From NCBI GenBank assembly GCA_027294185.1, contig JAPUME010000008.1:1-6622 (forward strand): DNA of 6,622 nucleotides, written 5' to 3'. The stretch is from Acidobacteriota bacterium. Lineage in GTDB: Bacteria; Acidobacteriota; Terriglobia; UBA7540; JAPUME01. The translations under genes were made by a program, and so were the position numbers. Of this stretch, positions 1-6,049 are shown piece after piece (position 1 is the first letter of the stretch; the number at the start of each line of letters is the position of its first letter). The notes below the pieces were generated by a model. It had not been told where the DNA came from. It saw only the letters and a list, made by a program, of their open reading frames with translations, and did not search any database.

Positions 1-2652
1 GTGCAGGCGAACAGCGGCGTGAACGTGAGCGGTGCGCGCGAGGCGTCGAACAATTTCCTCCTCGACGGGGTGGACAACAACGACCTGTTTATCAACCGGA
101 TGGTGGTCAATCCCTCGGTGGATGCCATCCGCGAGTTCAGAATCCATTCGGCGAACTACGACGCCGAGTACGGCCGAAGCGGCGGCGCTCAGGTCAACGT
201 GGTCACGAAATCCGGCACCAACCGTTTCCACGGTTCCCTTTATGAATTCCTCCGCAACTCGCGCCTCGATGCACGCAACTTTTTCGACCCGGTGGATGAG
301 AAAATCCCTCAATTCCAGCGCAACCAGTTCGGCGGCACGCTGGGCGGTCCGCTGGTGAAGGCTCGGACCTTTTTCTTTTTTAACTTTGAAGGCGTGCGCA
401 CGCGCCGGGCGGAGAGCCGTCTGGCCAACGTACCCACCCTGTTGGAGAAAGGCGGCGACTTTTCCGAGTCCGGCGTCACCATTCTCGACCCCTTTACGGG
501 GCTTCCCTTCTCCGGCAATCGGATACCCGAGGACCGGATTCACCCGGTCGGCCGCAATCTGGCCGCGCTCTACCCCGACCCGAACCGCAGTGTGGCGGGA
601 GGGAATTTCCTGGCCTCACCGGTGGGCAGGGAGCGCAGCACTCAGTTCAACCTTCGCCTGGATCATGAGTTCAGCTCCAGGAACCATTTCTTTTCCCGGT
701 ACAGCGCAATCGACGGTTTTGATTTCGATCCCTTCGCACCAAAAGGCGTGAACGTGCCGGGCTTTGGGATTAACACCCTGGATCAGGGTCAGAATCTGGT
801 GATCGGTGACACGCACGTGATCGGCCCCGGGGTGCTGAACGATTTCCGTTTCGGCTTCAACCGTCTGCGGCGCGAGGTGTTTCCCCAGAATCAGGGCCGG
901 GATGTTCTGGGGAGTCTCGGAATCACAGGGCTCGAGGTGCCGCCGCGCGATCAGGGGTTCCCGTCATTGGTTCTGGCGGGCTACGAACAACTCGGGGACG
1001 ACCCGAATCTTCCTTTGGCCCGAACGACCGGCACCTATCATTTTACCGAGAGCATGAGTCTTCACCAGGGGGCGCATTTTCTGAAAGCCGGGGTGGAAGT
1101 CCGCCACTACCGGCAGGACGGGTTCAATGACCTGTTCGGGCGGGGCCAACTGCATTTTCAGCCTGTCTTTAGCGGCGACGCCCTGGCCGACCTGTTGCTC
1201 GGCTTCCCCACGCTGAGCATCGCTGCGGTGAACGACAATCCGCAGGCCCTCCGTACCACGGCCTACAACGTCTTTTTCCAGGACCATTGGAAGATTCACT
1301 CGCGACTTTCCCTGAGCGTGGGGCTGCGGTACGAATTCAACACACCTCCGGTGGACACCGACGACCGCTTGTTGGTGTTCGATGTGGCAACGCGACAACT
1401 GAAACCCGTGGGTCAGGACGGAGTGCCTCGGGCCGGATTCGATTCCGACCGCAATAACTTCGCCCCGCGCATCGGATTCAGTTGGGACCCCGACGGCAGA
1501 GGGAAGATGGTGGTTCGCAGCGCCTACGGGATTTTCTATGACAGTGGAACGCTGGTCGAAAACTCGGCCCTCTACTTCAATCCGCCTTTTTTCCAACTGA
1601 ACCTATTCTTTCCCAGCGCGGAGGGACTGCTCACCTTGGACGACCCCTTCCCCAGCGCGCAGGCGTTCTCGCCCGCGCCGAGCCCCATTACGCTGGGCCG
1701 GGATTTCCGCACCGCCTATGCGCAGCAGTGGAGCTTCGGCGTGCAACGCGAAATCGCAAAGGATATTCTTTTCGAGGTGGACTATGTGGGCTCCCGGGGG
1801 ACGGCACTGGTGATGAAGCGGAATTTGAACCAGCCGCTTCCCGGCCCGGGAGATCTTGGCCCGCGCCGTCCCTTTGCCGGATTCAGCGATATTCTGATCG
1901 TCGAATCCGCCGCCTCGTCCATCTACCATTCCCTGCAAGCCAGGGTAAGGAAGCACTACTCGGGCAGGCTCTATTTTTCTGCGGCCTATACGTTTTCGAA
2001 AGTAATCGACAACGCTTCGGCATTTCTCGAGAGCCAGGGCGACGGCAACACACCTCAGAACAGCCGGAATACACGCGCGGAGAGAAGCCTCGCGAACTTC
2101 GACCTGCGGCACCGTCTGGCCGTGAGCCTGGTCTACGACCTGCCTTTCGGGCCGCGACGGCGCTGGCTGGGCGGTGCGAACGGGTTTTTCCCCGGCCTGG
2201 TCCGCAACTGGCAGGTGAGCAGCATTCTCACCGCACGGTCCGGGCAGCCCTTTACGCCGCGGCTTACCATTGACAACAGCAACACCGGAAACGTGGGAGG
2301 CTTTTTCGCCCATGACCGGCCGAACCGGGTCAGCGATGCCCGGCTGGCGAATCCGACTCCCGATCAATTCTTCAACGTGGACGCATTCGAAATTCCCGAC
2401 CCGTTCCACTTCGGAAACTCGGGCCGAAACATTCTGAGGGGGCCGACGCTTCGCACCCTGGACCTGGCGCTGGTAAGGAACATTCGGATTCGGGAGGAAA
2501 CGAAGCTTCAGTTTCGGATGGAGTTTTTCAACCTGCTGAACCGGACCAACTCCGACCTGCCGGAGGGCTTCGTAGACAGACCCACGTTTGGAAAGATCAT
2601 TTCTGCCGGCCCCGCCCGCCAGATTCAATTTGCATTGAAGCTTCTGTTTTAG
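1..2652 (+). CDS. Oar-like TonB-dependent outer-membrane receptor, C-terminal part (5' end outside window)
   Basis: This encodes an outer-membrane beta-barrel receptor, predicted to take up large ligands using energy from TonB-ExbBD; the ligand cannot be read from the sequence. The visible 883 residues begin inside the plug domain: LLDGVDNND (residues 20-28), PSVDAIREF (38-46), NYDAEYGRSGG (52-62) and NVVTKSGTN (66-74). The barrel follows with FHGSLYEFLRN (76-86), RNQFGGTLGGP (107-117) and the phenylalanine-rich FFFFNFEG (124-131). Near the C-terminus FRMEFFNLLNR (838-848) is typical of the family, and the protein ends in KLLF, a terminal aromatic residue as expected for BAM-assembled barrels. 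Full-length relatives are usually about 1,000-1,150 residues. The signal peptide, the N-terminal carboxypeptidase-regulatory-like domain and the first part of the plug are therefore missing, and the GTG at position 1 is only the window edge, not a start. The frame is intact to TAG at 2650-2652. The family assignment is secure; the substrate is unknown. Confidence 0.93.
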   Translation: MQANSGVNVSGAREASNNFLLDGVDNNDLFINRMVVNPSVDAIREFRIHSANYDAEYGRSGGAQVNVVTKSGTNRFHGSLYEFLRNSRLDARNFFDPVDEKIPQFQRNQFGGTLGGPLVKARTFFFFNFEGVRTRRAESRLANVPTLLEKGGDFSESGVTILDPFTGLPFSGNRIPEDRIHPVGRNLAALYPDPNRSVAGGNFLASPVGRERSTQFNLRLDHEFSSRNHFFSRYSAIDGFDFDPFAPKGVNVPGFGINTLDQGQNLVIGDTHVIGPGVLNDFRFGFNRLRREVFPQNQGRDVLGSLGITGLEVPPRDQGFPSLVLAGYEQLGDDPNLPLARTTGTYHFTESMSLHQGAHFLKAGVEVRHYRQDGFNDLFGRGQLHFQPVFSGDALADLLLGFPTLSIAAVNDNPQALRTTAYNVFFQDHWKIHSRLSLSVGLRYEFNTPPVDTDDRLLVFDVATRQLKPVGQDGVPRAGFDSDRNNFAPRIGFSWDPDGRGKMVVRSAYGIFYDSGTLVENSALYFNPPFFQLNLFFPSAEGLLTLDDPFPSAQAFSPAPSPITLGRDFRTAYAQQWSFGVQREIAKDILFEVDYVGSRGTALVMKRNLNQPLPGPGDLGPRRPFAGFSDILIVESAASSIYHSLQARVRKHYSGRLYFSAAYTFSKVIDNASAFLESQGDGNTPQNSRNTRAERSLANFDLRHRLAVSLVYDLPFGPRRRWLGGANGFFPGLVRNWQVSSILTARSGQPFTPRLTIDNSNTGNVGGFFAHDRPNRVSDARLANPTPDQFFNVDAFEIPDPFHFGNSGRNILRGPTLRTLDLALVRNIRIREETKLQFRMEFFNLLNRTNSDLPEGFVDRPTFGKIISAGPARQIQFALKLLF

Positions 2653-2672
2653 CAGCTATTTCCCACGAGAAC

Positions 2673-3242
2673 ATGAGAAGACGCGCAACACGAGTGGCAC
2701 TGGTGGTGGGCAGCCTTGTGACTCTGGTGGTCGCGGTCCACTTCTACGTGGTGCTGGATGAGGCGATCCTCTGGTATGTTGCGCTGGGGGCGGTAGGGGT
2801 GTCGGCGATTCTGGCCCCGTTCCTCATTCCCCGGGTGAAATCCAAAAGCTCTGACTCTCCACCCCCCCGAACCCCCCTGCTGCGGCTGGGGCTTGAAGCG
2901 CTGATTCTAGTCGGCATCGTCTGCCCGCTTTCCCTGGCGGCGACCCTCTTTGCGAATTGCTTTCGAGACCCGAGTGAAGCTCAGGTCTTGCCCGCAACCG
3001 TCCTAAGGCGGAGAGTGCAGGAAAATTTCCTTGTCATGAAGACTTATTCAGTGATCCTGACCACGCGGCTCTCCGACCTGCCGCGTGTGTTCGCTTATGT
3101 GGACTATAGAACCTTCCAAAGTGTCAGCCGCGGCGACCGTGTCCAGTTGAGCTTGAAGCAGGGACGGCTGGGGGCGCGTTGGGTCTTCGATGTTACGCTG
3201 CTCGCAGCGAGAGGCAGGAGCAATCAGCCCAGGCGGGAATGA
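2673..3242 (+). CDS. Small membrane protein of unknown function, three predicted helices plus soluble C-terminal domain
   Basis: I do not recognise this 189-residue protein as a named family. It starts with a basic stretch (MRRRATR), followed by hydrophobic segments at about residues 8-28, 31-52 and 74-96. A polar, proline-rich linker (about 55-70) separates helices 2 and 3. Residues ~97-189 form a soluble domain; VSRGDRVQLSLKQGRLGARW (151-170) looks like short beta strands and turns. With the basic N-terminus inside, three helices would place this domain outside the cytoplasm, which is a prediction. The ATG lies 20 bp after the receptor stop, and only a weak GAGA (2667-2670) sits upstream, very close to the ATG, so translation may depend on coupling to the receptor gene. 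I kept this start because it retains the basic N-terminus and the first helix. The linker is encoded across runs of seven and six cytosines. The stop TGA (3240-3242) lies inside the end of the convergent gene. The CDS itself is likely real; no function is assigned. Confidence 0.75.
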   Translation: MRRRATRVALVVGSLVTLVVAVHFYVVLDEAILWYVALGAVGVSAILAPFLIPRVKSKSSDSPPPRTPLLRLGLEALILVGIVCPLSLAATLFANCFRDPSEAQVLPATVLRRRVQENFLVMKTYSVILTTRLSDLPRVFAYVDYRTFQSVSRGDRVQLSLKQGRLGARWVFDVTLLAARGRSNQPRRE

Positions 3243-3925
3243 GAACGGTCCAGGGTGAACGAGAGGGTGTCGAAGGAGGAGTCGAAATAGGAAGCAAGGG
3301 CTTCGCGGTAAAAATTAGTGCTCCTTGCGTGGACCTCCGATTCGGGTTCCGAGGGCCGGGCGAGGTGGTTGGTTTCATGGAGCACCACGCTCAGCAGGCG
3401 CAGGCGGAACTGCCGTCTACGGAAATCGTCCAGCCGGGAGCCTGCCACGAACCTCGAGTCAAAGGCCATGTTCGCCAGAGGCCATGGTTCCCAGGCGGCG
3501 ATGCGCTGGTGGGCGATATCCACCTCCCCGACCTGCTGCCCGCGGAAGTCGAAACCACCATTGTTGAAATGTTCTGAAAAGAGCCTCTCGCTCACCCCCA
3601 TGTGGCGGTGGCCCAGGCAGCCGCAGATATTGTCCCGACGGAGCTGGACGACTACGACGCCGGGGGTGGCGGCCAGTATATCCTCGTAGACCTTGCGGCA
3701 ATCGGGCGGCGCCTCGAGCCAATCGTGTTCCAGCGCCAGGCGAATCTCAGCCGCAACGGCGGAGTCGCGCACCGAGTGAGCCACCACAAGGGGAGTTTCC
3801 TGCTTCGTCGGAAGCTTGGCCAGCAGGTAGCGACGCCCCCGGAGCCAATCCAGATATCGGCGGCGGGTTGGCAGGGAGCGGAGAAAGCGCTCCACCGTGG
3901 CGAAGAGTTGGCGAGTACCCTCCAT
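3224..3925 (-). CDS. Unrecognised protein with HExxH (HETNH) metalloprotease-like motif
   Basis: The 233-residue protein has no signal peptide or clear membrane helix, so it is probably cytoplasmic. Near the C-terminus LLSVVLHETNHLARP (177-191) carries HETNH at 183-187 after a hydrophobic helix, as in zinc metallopeptidases where the two His bind zinc and the Glu is catalytic. Downstream, ESEVHARSTNFYREAL (195-210) offers a third ligand (E195, E197, H199 or E208). Its ExxVxxxxxxFxxxL pattern loosely recalls the second conserved helix of ImmA/IrrE-type (M78) peptidases; that comparison is inference. A second possible metal site is CGCLGHRHMG (101-110), with C101, C103, H106 and H108. The N-terminal ~45 residues are rich in Arg/Lys (LPTRRRYLDWLRGRRYLLAK, 19-38). 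The start is well supported: GGAGG at 3938-3934 lies 8 nt before the ATG. It is the last gene of the minus-strand group, 82 bp after the phosphodiesterase. Its TGA (3226-3224) overlaps the end of the convergent membrane-protein gene. Peptidase activity and target are not shown. Confidence 0.8.
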   Translation of the reverse strand: MEGTRQLFATVERFLRSLPTRRRYLDWLRGRRYLLAKLPTKQETPLVVAHSVRDSAVAAEIRLALEHDWLEAPPDCRKVYEDILAATPGVVVVQLRRDNICGCLGHRHMGVSERLFSEHFNNGGFDFRGQQVGEVDIAHQRIAAWEPWPLANMAFDSRFVAGSRLDDFRRRQFRLRLLSVVLHETNHLARPSEPESEVHARSTNFYREALASYFDSSFDTLSFTLDRSHSRLG

Positions 3926-3931
3926 TTCAAT

Positions 3932-3940
3932 CTCCTCCCT
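3932..3940 (-). promoter_or_regulatory. Strong ribosome binding site of the HETNH protein
   Basis: On the minus strand the sequence reads AGGGAGGAG, then ATTGAA and the ATG at 3925-3923. The GGAGG core (3938-3934) is 8 nt from the start, close to the ideal distance. It fixes the start of the HETNH gene and suggests that the gene is translated independently of the phosphodiesterase upstream. Confidence 0.8.
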
Positions 3941-3959
3941 ACAATCCTACTCCCGGGCT

Positions 3960-3993
3960 TCGGCTTTGTCCCGAAATCTCGACGAGAAGCCGA
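3960..3993 (-). repeat. Inverted repeat (possible mRNA hairpin) between phosphodiesterase and HETNH genes
   Basis: Seven-base arms TCGGCTT (3960-3966 on the plus strand) and AAGCCGA (3987-3993) are perfectly complementary across a 20-base loop. The loop itself contains a short TCTC/GAGA pairing. No run of T follows on the minus strand, so it does not look like a Rho-independent terminator. It could be an intercistronic RNA structure between the two genes, or simply chance in GC-rich DNA. The rest of the 82-bp gap (3926-4007) holds the ribosome binding site and nothing else that I can identify. Confidence 0.3.
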
Positions 3994-4007
3994 TCGAACA
4001 GCCCCTT

Positions 4008-5279
4008 TCAGAATCCATCGGCAGGGTGCGCCTCGGACTCAAGGTCCAACGCAGCAAGCAAGAACTGAAATACGGAGGTGATGTGAATTTTGCCGACCGA
4101 ACCCCGGCTCTCCGGGTGAGGGGCCTTCAGTAGAAAGGAGCCTTCCAGGCCCGGTGTCTCGGGAAGATAACCGTGAGCGCCTCGGTCGGGACCCGGCTCC
4201 CGGACCGTTTCGCCGTCGAATCGGTTTGAAAAATAGAAGCCCCGGGCAGCTTCCAGGATCAACTCCGCGTCGGGATCCGCCCCCAGGGCTGCGAGCCGAT
4301 CTCGATCCACGACGGCAGCCACAGCTCCCGTATCCAAGAGCCGGTCGACCGCCCCCTCCAATGCCCGGCGTGACGATCGGTCAGGTTCCTCGAGCCAGTA
4401 GATCGCAAAGCAACCGCCCGCGTGGATCGCGCCCAACTTTTTTCTTTGCAATTCGCCCGTCGAGGATTGACCAAAGAGTCCCACCTCCTTCAGCATGGCC
4501 GTCGGCGCGGCTTCCCGGGAGACGGGAACGAAACCGTGATCCGAAAGCACGGCCAGGGTGATTCCATCAGGCGCGCCCAGAGAATCCATTGCGTCTTGAA
4601 CGCGCCCCAACTCCCTATCCGCCGACTCGATGGCCGCCAGGGCTTCGGGCGAAAAGGGGCCGAAGCGATGGGCCTTCTGATCGAACTCCACGAAATGCGC
4701 CAGCAGGAGGTTGGGACGATAAGTCCGTAAGATATGGATCAGCGCTTCCGACCGGGCGTGGTCTGAGGTTGGGTCGAGGTCCGATTTCCCGAGGGCTCGG
4801 ATAACGTCGGGAAGAAGGCCGGGGGTTGAGTAGCGGGCGACGGTTCCAAGATCGTGAAAAGGGTCGGCGGCGTGGGGGTCCCACACCTCGGGAATGTTCC
4901 AATCGATCGGCGCACCGACGCTGACCGGCCAACTGAGAGCGGCGGTGGTGAGTCCGTGGGCTTTGGCTTTTTCCCACAGCGTCGGAACTCGGATAGAAGA
5001 AGCGAGCCACATCCAGGGTCGAGGGTCGTGGGTGGGGTCGCGCGAGTCGAGGTGGGAGTAGATGCCGTGGTCGCGCGGCCGGGCGCCGGTAACCAGGCTG
5101 GCATGCGCCGGGTAGGTGGTAGAGGGGTAGATGGTCTCAACCGCTTCGGCGTAGCGGGCTTCCGCGACCAGCCGCCGGAGGTTCGGGACCTTCAGCCCGA
5201 ATTCATCCGGCCGCATATAGAAGGCCGGCGGCATGCCATCCACCGACACAACCACCAGGCGGGGGGAACTGCTTACCAT
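4008..5279 (-). CDS. NPP-type phosphodiesterase/nucleotide pyrophosphatase (alkaline phosphatase superfamily)
   Basis: This is a two-metal phosphoester hydrolase of the type I phosphodiesterase/nucleotide pyrophosphatase family. All catalytic positions expected from characterised NPPs can be placed. The first metal Asp is D14 (VVVSVDGMPP, 9-18), and the nucleophile is T55 in STTYPAHASLVTG (53-65). D200 and H204 lie in FVEFDQKAHRFGP (196-208), D247-H248 in LSDHGF (245-250), and H369 in RGAHGY (366-371). The length of 423 residues suits a single catalytic domain. In many NPPs an Asn follows the nucleophile (TFPNH); here it is A58 (TYPAH), so the substrate may differ from that of classical nucleotide pyrophosphatases. 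No signal peptide is visible, which suggests a cytoplasmic enzyme, whereas many relatives are exported. The ATG at 5279-5277 overlaps the stop of the DUF4097 gene by 7 bp (ATGGTAA) and has only a weak ribosome binding site, so translational coupling is likely. The family call is strong; the substrate is unknown, and phosphodiester, phosphomonoester or phosphonate substrates are all possible. Confidence 0.93.
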   Translation of the reverse strand: MVSSSPRLVVVSVDGMPPAFYMRPDEFGLKVPNLRRLVAEARYAEAVETIYPSTTYPAHASLVTGARPRDHGIYSHLDSRDPTHDPRPWMWLASSIRVPTLWEKAKAHGLTTAALSWPVSVGAPIDWNIPEVWDPHAADPFHDLGTVARYSTPGLLPDVIRALGKSDLDPTSDHARSEALIHILRTYRPNLLLAHFVEFDQKAHRFGPFSPEALAAIESADRELGRVQDAMDSLGAPDGITLAVLSDHGFVPVSREAAPTAMLKEVGLFGQSSTGELQRKKLGAIHAGGCFAIYWLEEPDRSSRRALEGAVDRLLDTGAVAAVVDRDRLAALGADPDAELILEAARGFYFSNRFDGETVREPGPDRGAHGYLPETPGLEGSFLLKAPHPESRGSVGKIHITSVFQFLLAALDLESEAHPADGF

Positions 5280-5950
5280 ACTGCCGAGTGGACCATCACA
5301 CCACCGAGCCGCACCCGGATGTGGACGTCCTGACTGCCGCCCGGGTTCCAGAAGCTGGTCCGGCGAAGGATTCCCGTACCGGATTCGCCGCTTAAATTGT
5401 TCAGCACGAATCCGATGTAGGTGCTGGCGTGGAGCTTGCGAAGGCGGGCTCGAGAGGGGACGGTGACCTCGACGCTTCCGTAGGTAACTTTGATCTGCTG
5501 GTGGCCGCCGATACCCTCGATGATGACATCCCCGTCGACCGAGCTCAGATGGAGACTGGCCTGGGAAGGCATTTTGATGTGGAAATCCACCGAGAGCTTG
5601 GAATCGCCTCGGAGCGGCCGCCAGGGTCTTCGACCGGGATATTGAGTGTGGATGCGAACCGTCTCATCGTCCGAGTTCACGTGCACTTTGACCCGGGTGA
5701 AGCGTTTTTCCGCTTTCTCCTGTGAGCCCGCCCGAACCACTTTATGGGCTTCGACCTCGACGAAGCTTTTTTCCCAGGCTTCGATACGAATGTCTCCCAC
5801 GCGGGCCTCGATTTCCACACGACCTCGGGGAAACAGGTCTACCAGAAAGGTGGAGGTCTGGCGGTATTCCTCCGCCCACCCCGGCACGGACAGGAAAAGC
5901 GCGAACCCCAGAGTGGCCGCGATGCGAAGGAATACTCTGCTTGGAATCAT
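5273..5950 (-). CDS. Secreted DUF4097-like beta-repeat protein
   Basis: This is a predicted exported protein of 225 residues. The N-terminus MIPSRVFLRI plus a hydrophobic core (about 8-22) and VPGWA|EE forms a good signal peptide with cleavage after A26. The mature part is built of short alternating beta strands with recurrent glycine turns: VEIEARVGDIRIEAWE (45-60), SLHLSSVDGDVIIEGIGG (132-149) and IKVTYGSVEVTVP (153-165), ending with HIRVRLGGVMV (210-220). This pattern fits the DUF4097 'putative adhesin' type of beta-helix protein, whose biochemical role is not established. The frame stays open upstream to a TTG at 6019, but I chose the ATG at 5950. It has AGGAG at 5959-5955 and a signal peptide directly after it, while the TTG coincides with the -35 box of a promoter. 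The gene heads the DUF4097-phosphodiesterase-HETNH group and overlaps the phosphodiesterase gene by 7 bp. The secretion call is good; the family call is moderate. Confidence 0.82.
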   Translation of the reverse strand: MIPSRVFLRIAATLGFALFLSVPGWAEEYRQTSTFLVDLFPRGRVEIEARVGDIRIEAWEKSFVEVEAHKVVRAGSQEKAEKRFTRVKVHVNSDDETVRIHTQYPGRRPWRPLRGDSKLSVDFHIKMPSQASLHLSSVDGDVIIEGIGGHQQIKVTYGSVEVTVPSRARLRKLHASTYIGFVLNNLSGESGTGILRRTSFWNPGGSQDVHIRVRLGGVMVHSAVW

Positions 5951-5954
5951 TCTT

Positions 5955-5959
5955 CTCCT
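5955..5959 (-). promoter_or_regulatory. Ribosome binding site that decides the DUF4097 gene start
   Basis: AGGAG on the minus strand lies 4 nt before the ATG at 5950-5948 (AGGAG-AAGA-ATG). The spacing is slightly short but usable. It supports the ATG start over the TTG 69 bp further upstream. Confidence 0.65.
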
Positions 5960-5990
5960 GCGCGAAGCCAAACCCGCCGATCGCGAGGTT

Positions 5991-6019
5991 ATGTTACTTG
6001 GCCCGGAAGAGGGAGTCAA
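5991..6019 (-). promoter_or_regulatory. Predicted sigma70-type promoter for the DUF4097-phosphodiesterase-HETNH unit
   Basis: On the minus strand TTGACT (6019-6014; five of six match the -35 consensus) is followed by a spacer of exactly 17 nt (6013-5997) and TAACAT (5996-5991; four of six match the -10 consensus). Transcription would begin near 5984 and leave a leader of about 33 nt before the ATG at 5950. The site is in the 99-bp gap after the permease stop, so the three downstream genes could be transcribed separately from the permease. No clear operator or terminator is visible in the gap. The prediction rests on motif match only. Confidence 0.55.
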
Positions 6020-6049
6020 TGTGGGGGGAAGCCTTTCGTGCAGGGGCCT

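Noticed and set aside
1..3. GTG at the first position as the start of the receptor gene
   Set aside because: The sequence begins in the middle of the plug domain and lacks a signal peptide; the gene must extend beyond the left edge.
369..385. T-rich stretch as a possible terminator or promoter element
   Set aside because: It encodes the conserved FFFFNFEG segment of the receptor and has no hairpin before it.
964..1596. 210-codon minus-strand open frame opposite the receptor barrel
   Set aside because: Antisense shadow of the receptor gene, with no recognisable domain and no own ribosome binding site or gene context.
1603..2628. 341-codon open frame on the minus strand opposite the receptor
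   Set aside because: It lies wholly antisense to well-conserved receptor motifs, and its translation resembles no known family; long antisense frames are common in GC-rich genes.
4154..5333. Several plus-strand open frames opposite the phosphodiesterase (e.g. 4154-4561, 4422-4730, 4854-5333)
   Set aside because: All lie antisense to a gene with a complete NPP active site; the translations are Arg/Gly/Pro-rich as expected for shadow frames.
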